A stretch of 64,000 bases of DNA from Anaerocolumna sedimenticola. Its GTDB lineage: Bacteria; Bacillota; Clostridia; Lachnospirales; Lachnospiraceae. Location of the stretch: NCBI RefSeq assembly GCF_009931695.1, contig NZ_CP048000.1, forward strand, positions 2,807,501 through 2,871,500, in the 5' to 3' direction. Position numbers and translations under genes: made by a program. This document shows, one piece after another, positions 25,702-33,227 of the stretch (within the stretch, counting starts at the first letter, position 1; the number at the start of each line of letters is the position of its first letter). The notes beneath the pieces were generated by a model, which did not search any database, was not told the origin of the DNA, and saw only the letters and a list, made by a program, of their open reading frames with translations.

Positions 25702-26199
25702 TTATTCTTTTCGAAACCACCTATCAGTAGCTTCTCTTGCTTCCTCAGACAAAATATTGTTATAGACTTCACTGTGCAGCCATGCTAAAGTTTTTTGTTC
25801 CAGATATTTTTTCATTTCATTTTCTGCATTATTCATAACAACTTTAATCAGACAAGGACATTTTGTATAGGAATCAGGTAAATTATTTTTATCTAATAAT
25901 ATATTGTTCTGCCTTATTTCAGCACACTGAAAGAATGGCTCATTTCCTTCTACAGCAACAACGACATCCCAAAAGGTTATGTCTTTGGGGTCACGTGCCA
26001 AAGCATAACCTCCCTTTACTCCAGATACAGATTTGATGAGCCCGAATTTACTAAGTTTTGCATATACTTTTGATAAATAACTTTCAGAAATTCCTTGAAA
26101 TGTTGCCAGATCTCTAATGCCAACAGATTTGTCTTTTTCAATATTTATCATATATAATAAACAATGCAGCGCGTATTCGACTCCAATAGATAATTTCAT
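25702..26199 (-). CDS. Rrf2-family transcriptional regulator
   Basis: 165 residues; AAGGAGG before the ATG at 26199. Winged helix typical of Rrf2/IscR: SIGVEYALHCLLYMI, IRDLATFQGISESYLSKVYAKLSKFGLIKSVSGVKGGYALA. After it come three cysteines, one in QCAEI and two in KCPCLI, spaced as in Fe-S-cluster-binding Rrf2 members (IscR, NsrR, RsrR). It probably senses redox state, iron or NO. Divergent from the FMN-binding protein at 26,377, whose promoter region carries repeated CGACAATA motifs suited to be its operator. Confidence 0.9.
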   Translation of the reverse strand: MKLSIGVEYALHCLLYMINIEKDKSVGIRDLATFQGISESYLSKVYAKLSKFGLIKSVSGVKGGYALARDPKDITFWDVVVAVEGNEPFFQCAEIRQNNILLDKNNLPDSYTKCPCLIKVVMNNAENEMKKYLEQKTLAWLHSEVYNNILSEEAREATDRWFRKE

Positions 26200-26272
26200 T
26201 CAGTCAACCTCCTTATAAAGTGCTATGTTATATCATATATGATTATGTGAATGAATACAAGACATAAGTTGT

Positions 26273-26364
26273 CGACAATTATGAAAATGCTATTGACATT
26301 TCTAATTGAGTAGTATAATATAATTAACGACAATATAAATCGACGATAATAAAAGTCGACAATA
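26273..26364 (+). promoter_or_regulatory. Promoter with repeated CGACAATA motifs (probable Rrf2 operator)
   Basis: TTGACA at 26293-26298 and TATAAT at 26314-26319 (or TAATAT two bases on, with a 17-base spacer). The motif CGAC(A/G)AT(A/T) occurs four times in the same direction: 26273, 26328, 26341 and 26357. One lies upstream of the -35 box and three lie between the expected transcription start and the ribosome site. It is a good operator array for the divergent Rrf2 regulator. Confidence 0.65.
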
Positions 26365-26376
26365 GGAGGATAAAAT

Positions 26377-26745
26377 ATGTTTACAGAAAAATTTTTAGAA
26401 GTATTAAAACAGGAAGGGGTTGTATCCATTGTTACATGTGCTAATAATGAAGCCCATGTAGTAAATACATGGAATAGTTACTTAGAAATTGTTGATGATA
26501 GTAAACTTTTAATTCCAGCAGCAATGATAAAAACAGAGACAAATATTAATGAGAACCCACATGTAAAACTGACTTTGGGCAGCAAAGAAGTAATGGGATA
26601 TAAGTTTATGGGAACAGGATTTTTGATAGAAGGAACAGGCAAATTTTTAAAAGAGGGTGATTTATACGATAAGATGTTTAAGAAATACCCTTTTCTTACC
26701 AGAGTATTAGAAGTGACAGTTGAGTCATGTAAACAGAAATTATAA
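26377..26745 (+). CDS. FMN-binding split-barrel protein (PNPOx family, short form)
   Basis: 122 residues. The fold is the short flavoredoxin-like type: FLEVLKQEGVVSIVTCANNEAHVVNTWNSYLEI, LLIPAAMIKTE and VKLTLGSKEVMG, ending in a helix with SCKQKL. It is about half identical by eye to the protein encoded convergently at 27,030-27,404. It probably binds FMN and works as a small redox protein. Controlled from the promoter with CGACAATA repeats, next to an Fe-S-type Rrf2 regulator, so it may be induced by oxidative or nitrosative stress. AATAGGAGG before the ATG. Confidence 0.85.
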   Translation: MFTEKFLEVLKQEGVVSIVTCANNEAHVVNTWNSYLEIVDDSKLLIPAAMIKTETNINENPHVKLTLGSKEVMGYKFMGTGFLIEGTGKFLKEGDLYDKMFKKYPFLTRVLEVTVESCKQKL

Positions 26746-26976
26746 TCACTGTGACAGATAACCGAAAAATCTTAATGCTTCAGTCTAGCGGCTCAGTCTA
26801 CACCAATCAAGATCGGTATACACCCATTAGAATTCAGCCATTTTTACCTGGAAGCTATGTTAAGGAAATAATGAGATTCGATAGCTTTGATATTGTAAGA
26901 ACTCAAGGTTCTGCCAACAGGATTATTTACAGAGGAGCAGATTTGATACCCTAAAATGTGATAAACATCTCTAATG

Positions 26977-27012
26977 AAAAAGGGCGCCGCATTTAGTGCG
27001 ACAGCCCTTTTT
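26977..27012. terminator. Bidirectional terminator
   Basis: AAAAAGGGC, an inner CGC-ATTTAGT-GCG hairpin, GCCCTTTTT. It carries A and T runs on both sides and sits between the convergent FMN-protein paralogues. Confidence 0.85.
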
Positions 27013-27029
27013 GCAAAATTACTTTAATT

Positions 27030-27404
27030 TTATAGTAGTTGCTTTGCTGATGAAACTGTTATTTCTAACACTCTACTTAAAAACGGAAACTTTTCCTTCA
27101 TCATGTCAAATTCTGAACCTGATTCAATAAACTTTGCAGTTCCTACAATTTCAAAACCTGTTCCTTGATAGTTATTACGTCCCATAACATCTCTGGAACC
27201 TAAAGTTATTTTAACTTTATTATTTTGTTTTACATCACCTTCTGTACTGTGCATACCAGCAGCAGGGATTAATATTTTTTTATCCTCTGTTACAACTAAA
27301 TATGAGTTCCATGTACAAGTTACATGTGCTTCCTCTGCTCCCCATGATACGATAGAAACTACACCTTCATGTTGTAATACTTCATAAAACTTTTCTGTAA
27401 GCAT
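27030..27404 (-). CDS. FMN-binding split-barrel protein (paralogue)
   Basis: 124 residues, closely matching the product of 26,377-26,745: FYEVLQHEGVVSIVSWGAEEAHVTCTWNSYL, ILIPAAGMHSTEG, VKITLGSRDVMG and PFLSRVLEITVSSAKQLL. GGGAGG lies before the ATG at 27404. The CGACAATA repeats seen upstream of its paralogue are not visible upstream of this gene, so the two copies may be regulated differently. The pair looks like an inverted duplication that has diverged. Confidence 0.85.
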   Translation of the reverse strand: MLTEKFYEVLQHEGVVSIVSWGAEEAHVTCTWNSYLVVTEDKKILIPAAGMHSTEGDVKQNNKVKITLGSRDVMGRNNYQGTGFEIVGTAKFIESGSEFDMMKEKFPFLSRVLEITVSSAKQLL

Positions 27405-27943
27405 TATATGGCCTCCCTAAAATTTATTATATAAATAATAATGTTTTTCATATAATAGATTAAACAAAAGCAATAAAAATAATACGTGAAATATAAGATC
27501 GATTCATTTACACCGTACTCGAGAGATTGGTTAAGACCCAGACTTTTTATAATAGCTTAGGAATTTGGAGTGATATATGAACTAGTACGTAAAATTGTAT
27601 ATTAAGATTAAATTAGAGGAGGACTTGGTAATCCAGGTACCTCCCTTTTCCATGATATAGACTGATTATATTTAAAGTTGGAATATCTTTAAAATTAATA
27701 TGCTTATATAATGATAACAAAGTATTATCTTGTTATGTTAAAGTACTACGATGAAGGTATGTAAATGAAAAATGTCAGGATTACACCGGCTTTCCCTAAA
27801 GATAAGAGTTAATAGAACTAAGGAATGCACCTTACTATTCATACGGATGTCACTATTAGACACATTATGTCGAATTGGGAATATATTATTAATGCATAAT
27901 AGAATTCTATATTAATGCAAAAATATCATAGAGAGGTGTTAGT
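27405..27943. other. Intergenic region with an orphan hairpin
   Basis: About 540 bases with no coding signal. A hairpin at 27618-27644 (GGAGG-ACTTGG, loop TAAT, CCAGGT-A-CCTCC) followed by CTTTTCC looks like a terminator but has no gene in front of it. The region upstream of the RS-repeat gene is very AT-rich and probably contains its promoter; no clear sigma-A boxes stand out, which would be compatible with a sporulation sigma factor. Confidence 0.4.
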
Positions 27944-28150
27944 ATGAGCTTTAACAGAAATGAATCCTTTAGAGGGCATGGCTTTTATTCTTCATGGGAC
28001 AGTTCAAGGAGCAATATTGGCAGATCATTTAGTAGGTCCAACAGCAGATTTAATAGCAGGTTTAGCAGTAGATCGCTAAGCAGGTCAAGAAGCAGATCAA
28101 GAAGCAGATCAAGAAGCAGATCAGATAGGCGTTTTAGAAGATCTTTCTAA
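27944..28150 (+). CDS. Arginine/serine-repeat (RS) small protein
   Basis: 68 residues, extraordinarily biased. After MSFNRNESFRGHGFYSSWDS it turns into arginine and serine (with some N and F) and ends in seven or more consecutive SR dipeptides, then DRRFRRSF. The 3' part is built from about four copies of a 12-base unit, AGATCAAGAAGC (28,083-28,126), encoding RSRS. GAGAGGTG is five bases before the ATG. The protein is basic, surely disordered, and without a signal peptide. The next gene, five bases downstream, is a Hanks-type kinase, so this is its probable substrate. Precedents for phosphorylated S/R-rich repeats are the spore coat protein CotG (phosphorylated through CotH) and eukaryotic SR proteins. 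Function here is inferred. Confidence 0.75.
   Translation: MSFNRNESFRGHGFYSSWDSSRSNIGRSFSRSNSRFNSRFSSRSLSRSRSRSRSRSRSRSDRRFRRSF
28083..28126 (+). repeat. 12-bp tandem repeat in the RS gene
   Basis: Four near-perfect copies of AGATCAAGAAGC in frame, each encoding Arg-Ser-Arg-Ser. Replication slippage could lengthen or shorten the RS tail by four residues without breaking the frame, so length may vary between strains. Confidence 0.85.
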
Positions 28151-28154
28151 TTAT

Positions 28155-28913
28155 GTGTCGCTTATGGGCCTTCATCTGAAAAATAAGAACGGTAATTTAG
28201 ATAAATATTACGAAGAGAACGATACAATTGACATTTATACCATTCAAAAATTATTGGGTGAGGGGAGATATGGAATAGTATATCTGGCTGTTGACGAGGA
28301 TAAAAATAAATATGTTGTAAAACAACTGAAGAAAGAAATGATTAAAAAAAGTAAAGATAAATTATTTTACGAAGAATTGTGTTTAAAGAAGTTACAGCAT
28401 CCTTATTTCCCGAAGTTTATTTCAAGGTTTAAAGATAAGGACAGAGAAGGTTATATACTTGAGTATATAGAGGGGGAAGTATTTGAGGATATCTTACGAA
28501 AGAAAAGATATCAATTCAACCGTGAAGAGATTTACGAGGTCTGTGGTCAGCTGCTTGATATGGTGGAGATATTGCATAGCTGCAATATCGTTCATAGAGA
28601 CATTAGGCTGCCGAATATCATAAGAAAAGATAATAAAGAGCTTTCGCTCATTGATTTTGGTTTGGCTAGAATAATGGATAATGATCACTACACGAAGGAG
28701 ATAGATTACTGGTATATAGGTGATTTTTTAATTCATCTATATTACACAACCTACCAAAAAGTAAGTCGAATTGATAAACCATGGTTTAAAGAGCTTGATT
28801 TGAAGCCAGAAGAAAAAGTATTCTTAAAAAAACTTATGGGTATTGAAGAATCCTATGAAACTATTCATGAAATCAGGCAACAGTTGAATAAAATTAAGAA
28901 TAGTAATAAATAG
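28155..28913 (+). CDS. Hanks-type (eukaryotic-like) protein kinase, cytoplasmic
   Basis: 252 residues from GTG 28155 (or 249 from ATG 28164). No ribosome site of its own is visible, and it starts within a few bases of the RS gene's stop, so its translation is probably coupled. Complete kinase core: LLGEGRYGIVYLAV (glycine loop), VVKQLKK (ATP lysine), FYEELCLKKL (helix C Glu), LEYIEGE hinge, IVHRDIRLPNI (catalytic Asp; Arg where Lys is usual) and LIDFGLARIM (DFG). There is no membrane helix or PASTA domain, unlike PrkC; size and layout resemble the sporulation kinase YabT. The activation segment is short. Likely function: phosphorylating the RS-repeat partner, inferred from the operon. Confidence 0.88.
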   Translation: MSLMGLHLKNKNGNLDKYYEENDTIDIYTIQKLLGEGRYGIVYLAVDEDKNKYVVKQLKKEMIKKSKDKLFYEELCLKKLQHPYFPKFISRFKDKDREGYILEYIEGEVFEDILRKKRYQFNREEIYEVCGQLLDMVEILHSCNIVHRDIRLPNIIRKDNKELSLIDFGLARIMDNDHYTKEIDYWYIGDFLIHLYYTTYQKVSRIDKPWFKELDLKPEEKVFLKKLMGIEESYETIHEIRQQLNKIKNSNK

Positions 28914-28967
28914 AGAAACCATGTGGTTTAATATTCCCGGGATATTAAATCCCATGGAATCTCTATA
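28914..28967 (+). terminator. Inverted repeat after the kinase gene
   Basis: TTTAATATTCCC pairs with GGGATATTAAA (one bulged T), and flanking AACCATG/CATGG and AGAGA/TCTCT extend the stem. No long T run, but it is the only candidate end for the RS-kinase transcript. Confidence 0.5.
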
Positions 28968-29026
28968 TCCTGCTGTGTTTTGGATCTATTCATGCTTATT
29001 AAAGATCATTGGAAAGAGGGATATTA

Positions 29027-29590
29027 ATGATACGTTTAGGGGAGATAATAAGATTTTATCCGGATAGTTTTCGAGCAAACATATTTACAACAAAACCTTT
29101 TCGAATGATTGGCCTTATTGATGTAGCGATACGTTATTATTATGGGATTGAAAGAGTAATTCTGGCTTTCTATAGATCCTCTGGTACCAACAGCGGCAAA
29201 ACTCAGGGATTATGGTATCCTATCGTTGGAATTAAGATAAATTCAGGTGAATTTACAGAGTTTACAAAATACATAAACTGCGTACTTACGGAAACTACTG
29301 AGGGTGGATATGCAGATAAGGGCTGGTTGGCAAAATCACTTTTTTTCAGTGGTAATAAGGACGGAGCAGAATTAAGAGGCTTTTCCTGCGGAGTTCATAG
29401 GGACAGCTTATATGCAATAGGAAAGAGTCTTTGCTGTCTTTATGAAAATAACAAGTATTATCTTATAGAGGAAATGGATGCTGAATTCATCAATTCAATG
29501 GTGACTTTAAATAGCAAGCTCTATAATAATATACATACGCAACGAGAGAATTACGAACAATTCATTTATGATGTTTATATAGGAGGCTAA
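29027..29590 (+). CDS. Protein of unknown function
   Basis: 187 residues from ATG 29027 (MIRLGEIIRFYPDSFRANIF), behind AGAGGG. Mixed alpha/beta composition, soluble, no signal peptide or membrane helix. Notable segments are YYYGIERVILAFYRSSGTNSGK, FFSGNKDGAELRGFSCGVH and a C-terminal NYEQFIYDVYIGG. I do not recognise the family. It follows the RS-kinase pair by 113 bases across an inverted repeat; whether they share regulation is open. Confidence 0.55.
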   Translation: MIRLGEIIRFYPDSFRANIFTTKPFRMIGLIDVAIRYYYGIERVILAFYRSSGTNSGKTQGLWYPIVGIKINSGEFTEFTKYINCVLTETTEGGYADKGWLAKSLFFSGNKDGAELRGFSCGVHRDSLYAIGKSLCCLYENNKYYLIEEMDAEFINSMVTLNSKLYNNIHTQRENYEQFIYDVYIGG

Positions 29591-29602
29591 GGTCTGTTCA
29601 TT

Positions 29603-29713
29603 AGTTTTGGAAATGACTATGGAACTTTTGCCAAAGATAGTGTATATTAGAATGCAGCAGCCCTATTGGCAGTAACAGAGCTCTATGATGAAATAATCAA
29701 TTTAAAAGTATGA
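29603..29713 (+). pseudogene. Unidentified C-terminal gene remnant
   Basis: The frame reads FGNDYGTFAKDSVY, a TAG, then NAAALLAVTELYDEIINLKV and a stop. It has the look of a real protein tail broken by one stop codon, with no start. Family not recognised. Confidence 0.35.
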
Positions 29714-29731
29714 TAAGGAGATTTGTTTGTT

Positions 29732-30031
29732 ATGACACAGTTTACCGAGGAAGTCCTAGTAATAATAAAGAGAATACCATATGGGAGAGTTATGAGCTAC
29801 GGACAGGTTGCAAGACTTGCAGGAAATATTAGAGGTGCGAGGCAGGTAGTCAGGATACTTCATTCTATGTCTGAGAAGTACAATCTCCCATGGCACCGGA
29901 TAATTAACTCCAAAGGCAAAATATCAATCACGGATCAAAGATATGCAGCTATTCAAAAAGAACTTCTTATTTCGGAAGGAGTAGAAGTATCTGAGGACGG
30001 ATACATAGATATTTCTACATATAGAGTATGA
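29732..30031 (+). CDS. Alkyltransferase-like protein (ATL)
   Basis: 99 residues, a minimal MGMT DNA-binding domain: VLVIIKRIPYGRVMSYGQVARLAG, GARQVVRILHSM and LPWHRIINSKGKIS. Where active MGMT has PCHR this protein has PWHR, so the acceptor cysteine is tryptophan. ATL proteins bind O6-alkylguanine without repairing it and hand it to nucleotide-excision repair. I use ATG 29732 (11 bases after AAGGAG) rather than the TTG at 29723, which is too close. It complements the Ada/AlkA-Ogt operon at 6.6-8.6 kb. Confidence 0.9.
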   Translation: MTQFTEEVLVIIKRIPYGRVMSYGQVARLAGNIRGARQVVRILHSMSEKYNLPWHRIINSKGKISITDQRYAAIQKELLISEGVEVSEDGYIDISTYRV

Positions 30032-30193
30032 GCTTAATACTGCCGTTGCTTTTGGCGGCACCTAACCCGATGCCGCATTCATACCGCTATTCAAAGAGCA
30101 AATTAGCTTGCTAAACTGATAAGTTTGTTTCACAAGGGCTCAAACACCTGAGTTAGAAGCCGGCATTTGCTGTCAATGCCAATATTGGACATA

Positions 30194-30970
30194 TTACATC
30201 CCCATACTCTCATACTTCTGGATACCCCTGTAAAAAATAGTTTTGGCAAGCAGGAAATATAAACCGGTTGCGGCAAATACAATCAGGGTATACAAGAAAA
30301 TATGTTCTCCCCGGAGGATTAAAGCCGGGACAAAGCCCACAAATCCCGCCGGAATCACAAACAATAAAACAAACTGCATCCAGCCCGGATAGATAGTGAC
30401 AGGATACTTGGCGTACTCGCCGACACTATAGATAAGAAAGGTCGCATTTGTCTGCTCTCCTTTGCTCCAAAAGACGCTGCATGCGCCGATCAGATTATAG
30501 GATAGGCGTATCGCCGTACCGGTCAGGGTAAAGATCATACAAAGGAAAATGGATAAAGGTGATACCCAGTCTAAGGACACCAATCCCACACCAATGTTGA
30601 GAATACCCATAATCAGAACACCGATACCTTGGAGGCCGATCTCGTAGGACAAAATCTGGTATAACGGGGAAATCGGCCGAGCCAGCATAACATCAAACTC
30701 ACCACGGAACACAAGGGCGGGGAGGTGCCAGATACCGTCCACGAAAATACTGGTCAGGCCTTCGGAGGCGCACATGAAACCCAAAATCAGGTAGAGTTCT
30801 CCCTCCCGCCACCCGGCGATATCCGGGATGTTGCGATACAGTACGAATACGATCCCCATCATAAGCGTTCGCATCAAAATCCCGGAAAAGACCATCATCC
30901 AGAAATTAACCGGGTATTCCATCTGGGTTTTTATGTATTGAGCTTTAAATTGAAAAAATATTTTCAGCAT
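30194..30970 (-). CDS. ABC-2 family permease
   Basis: 258 residues with about six membrane helices: a helical lead-in, FWMMVFSGILMRTLMMGIVFVLY, IGVLIMGILNIGVGLVSLDW, FVLLFVIPAGFVGFVPAL and a last FAATGLYFLLAKTIF. It belongs to the 'ABC-2 family transporter' group (DUF990-like) whose genes occur in pairs with an ATPase. It is the third gene of a minus-strand operon (ATPase, permease, permease), four bases after the preceding gene. It probably exports a lipid or antimicrobial compound; the substrate is unknown. Confidence 0.85.
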   Translation of the reverse strand: MLKIFFQFKAQYIKTQMEYPVNFWMMVFSGILMRTLMMGIVFVLYRNIPDIAGWREGELYLILGFMCASEGLTSIFVDGIWHLPALVFRGEFDVMLARPISPLYQILSYEIGLQGIGVLIMGILNIGVGLVSLDWVSPLSIFLCMIFTLTGTAIRLSYNLIGACSVFWSKGEQTNATFLIYSVGEYAKYPVTIYPGWMQFVLLFVIPAGFVGFVPALILRGEHIFLYTLIVFAATGLYFLLAKTIFYRGIQKYESMGM

Positions 30971-30973
30971 ATT

Positions 30974-31771
30974 TCAACCTCCGGCAAAAGTCAGATTTTT
31001 ACGGATTTTGGCATACAGCACCTCGTGCAACACCAGGAACACAGCCGTCCAGCCAATTTGCAGTCCAAACGTTACTGGCAGCGGCAAAGGTGTGGCCTCG
31101 CCTAAGAACAGGGAGATTGGTGTCTGCAGCATGAGGGGGAAAGGTGTAGCATAGCTTACTGTTTTAAGCCACCCAGGGAACATGGAGATGGGGATTAAGG
31201 CTCCGGAAAAAAACTCGGTTAGAGCGGTTCGGGTCCAGCTAAGGCCCAGGTGACTGGTAGTGAAGAAGCACAGCAGGCTAAAGCAGCTGACCAACATCAT
31301 CCGCAGAAGAATACCAAACAGTAAGCTCAATAATGCCAGAGGTATTGCTGCCGGCGAGGGCAGGGCCAGATGGCTTCCGAATAAGGCGAACAGTAACATT
31401 GCTATCGCAAAATTCACCAAGGCCTGGGGCAGCATAGAACCCGTAAGCCCCGCCAGGCTCTGGTACAAAAAGGGTACGGGCCGCATGCACCGGGCTACAA
31501 TAAGGCCGGAGCGAATCTCTCTGGAGATATTGTTCTCGCTGGACCAGGTCAACAGGTTGTTTATGGCAAAGGCCACAATGATGTACGTGTACATCCCTGC
31601 CCGGTTATAGCTGCCGATGGTACCGGTTTCGCTTAGATTATAGAGAGACCGCCACAGCATAAACTGGCCGCCCAACAACACTAAGGGTGAAAACAGATTA
31701 AGCAGAAAAGCCTTTTTATAGAACAGGGCACCCTGTAGATACAATCCCATCAACTTATTAAACCGCCTCAT
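30974..31771 (-). CDS. ABC-2 family permease
   Basis: 265 residues, six helices, and a charged loop with RSGLIVARCMRPVPFLYQSL, typical of the first permease of DUF990-like ABC exporters. Its ATG overlaps the TGA that ends the ATPase gene (ATGA), showing that the ATPase originally ran to 31,768. It pairs with the permease at 30,194 to form the membrane part of the exporter. Confidence 0.85.
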   Translation of the reverse strand: MRRFNKLMGLYLQGALFYKKAFLLNLFSPLVLLGGQFMLWRSLYNLSETGTIGSYNRAGMYTYIIVAFAINNLLTWSSENNISREIRSGLIVARCMRPVPFLYQSLAGLTGSMLPQALVNFAIAMLLFALFGSHLALPSPAAIPLALLSLLFGILLRMMLVSCFSLLCFFTTSHLGLSWTRTALTEFFSGALIPISMFPGWLKTVSYATPFPLMLQTPISLFLGEATPLPLPVTFGLQIGWTAVFLVLHEVLYAKIRKNLTFAGG

Positions 31772-31980
31772 GATTTGGCCCCCTCAGTGAAGATTCGGGA
31801 GACCACATGGTCGATACCCGGCTCTTCAATCGTAATATCCTGAATGTCAAAGCAGCGGGAGACAATATCCATCATCTCACTGGAAGTATGGCTGCGAGTA
31901 TCGAACGTCAGCTTTGTAGTACGGTCATCAGGCTGTACCGCAATATCCGCAGCGATAGCGGTGATATCTCCGGTTACCCG
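31768..31980 (-). pseudogene. C-terminal part of the ABC ATPase (out of frame)
   Basis: In the frame next to the ATPase the sequence continues RVTGDITAIAADIAVQPDD and DTRSHTSSEMMDIVSRCFDI, then HVVSRIFTEGAKS, and stops in the ATGA overlap with the permease gene. That is the regulatory tail usual for ATPases of this exporter group. A single extra base in AAGGGCGGG near 31,980 cuts it from the catalytic part, whose own frame ends two codons later at a TAA. Confidence 0.75.
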
Positions 31981-32753
31981 CCCTTGACCGTAATCAGCCG
32001 GGTGGTGGCGTAGTTGCTCTTCAATTCCGACAAAGAACCATGGTAGAAGATTTTCCCTTTTGACAGCACCAGTGCGTTATCGCTGATTTGTTCAATGTCA
32101 TCCAGGTCATGGCTGGTGAGCAGCACAGAGATGCCGTTTTCCTGGTTCATTTTTCGGATGAACTTACGGATGGCAAATTTAACGTTAATATCAAGTCCGA
32201 TTGTAGGCTCATCCAGATACAATATCTTAGGGCTATGAAGGAAAATCAGGCCGATGTCCGCTTTCATCCTTTGCCCTAAAGAAAGCCGTCTGGCCGGAGC
32301 ATGGAGGATGGGTTCGAGTTCTAACAGATCCGTGACCATCTTCATGTTTTTTTCAAAGAGGTTGTTGTCTAGTTTGTACAATACCTGGATAGCCCGGTAA
32401 CTTTCGATAACGGGGATGTCAAACCATAAATTCGTCTTCTGACCAAAAATAACTCCGATTTTACGGAGATAAGCCTCGTGGTGGTGCATGGGGTTTCCGT
32501 CATAGACTTTTACGCTGCCGGAGGTGGGATTCAAAATACCCACCAGCATCTTGATTAAGGTGGATTTGCCCGCGCCGTTTTCACCGATGCAAGCTAAGGA
32601 TTCACCTTCCTCCATAGTAAAGGAGATGTGATCCACAGCGGTTTTTTCCGCCCACTCGGTTTTAACAAGGCTTCTCAAGGCTCCTTTTAAACCGGGCTGT
32701 TTGATATTCTGGCGATAGACTTTGGTTAAGTTTTCAGCTTGGATCAATGGCAT
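31974..32753 (-). CDS. ABC transporter ATPase (frameshifted near its 3' end)
   Basis: 259 residues, with all catalytic motifs: GENGAGKSTLIKM (Walker A), FGQKTNLWFDIP (Q-loop), RRLSLGQRMKADIG (signature), ILYLDEPTIGLD (Walker B) and LLTSHDLDDIEQ (switch His). The family is the NatA-like ATPase of DUF990-type exporters, usually about 325 residues. The missing tail is intact in another frame at 31,768-31,980. Either the gene carries a one-base insertion or the sequence has an error in a G run. The ATPase core is complete and may still work. First gene of the exporter operon; no regulator is adjacent. Confidence 0.88.
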   Translation of the reverse strand: MPLIQAENLTKVYRQNIKQPGLKGALRSLVKTEWAEKTAVDHISFTMEEGESLACIGENGAGKSTLIKMLVGILNPTSGSVKVYDGNPMHHHEAYLRKIGVIFGQKTNLWFDIPVIESYRAIQVLYKLDNNLFEKNMKMVTDLLELEPILHAPARRLSLGQRMKADIGLIFLHSPKILYLDEPTIGLDINVKFAIRKFIRKMNQENGISVLLTSHDLDDIEQISDNALVLSKGKIFYHGSLSELKSNYATTRLITVKGG

Positions 32754-33014
32754 TATAGGGATACCTCCTCATCTTTATTTCTTCTGTAAAATGGATGTGG
32801 AACCATTACAATTTTAAGTACTTCGGTAATTACCGATAAATTCACCGATGATTATATATTCACATTGTACTAAATTAGCTTCTTTTAATAAGATATATAT
32901 GGTCATATTTACTTGAATATAGGATACATTACCATAAAAGGAAACTACTGTCAATAAATTTGAAAAAAATGGTAAAGCTAAATTCTGAACTATAGTTTTC
33001 GGAGGATTTGTATT
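32754..33014. other. Intergenic region
   Basis: Contains the minus-strand promoter area of the ABC operon and a weakly hairpin-forming segment around 32,818-32,850 (TCGGTAATTACCGA). No coding sequence is supported. Confidence 0.4.
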
Positions 33015-33128
33015 GTGAAAATTGAAATTGTAGAGTATAACTCGGATTGGGTAAAAGCATTGGAAGAAGAAAAAAGAAAGAAAAAGACTTACCATTGTAA
33101 AGTGTTTTGGAAAAATAAAAGGGAATAA
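33015..33128 (+). pseudogene. GrpB-family protein, N-terminal stub
   Basis: GTG 33015, behind GGAGG, opens MKIEIVEYNSDWVKALEEEK, the conserved start of GrpB-type nucleotidyltransferase-like proteins (YxxxWxxxFxxEK). After about 24 residues the frame runs into A-rich low-complexity sequence and stops at residue 37. The remaining 140 or so residues are missing. Confidence 0.65.
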
Positions 33129-33227
33129 GGGAATAATGAAATTTAGAGGATAAACAAATGGATTTATTAGATTTAATAATTGATTTTCATAAGTGATCTG
33201 ATAGAAATAGGAAGGGAGGTTTTAGAT

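Noticed and set aside
26751..26954. A 67-codon frame right after the first FMN protein
   Set aside because: It starts six bases after the previous stop without a ribosome site and resembles nothing known; it may be a relic but cannot be supported.
28083..28126. Short tandem repeat as a CRISPR-like array
   Set aside because: The 12-base units are contiguous without spacers and lie in frame inside a coding sequence.
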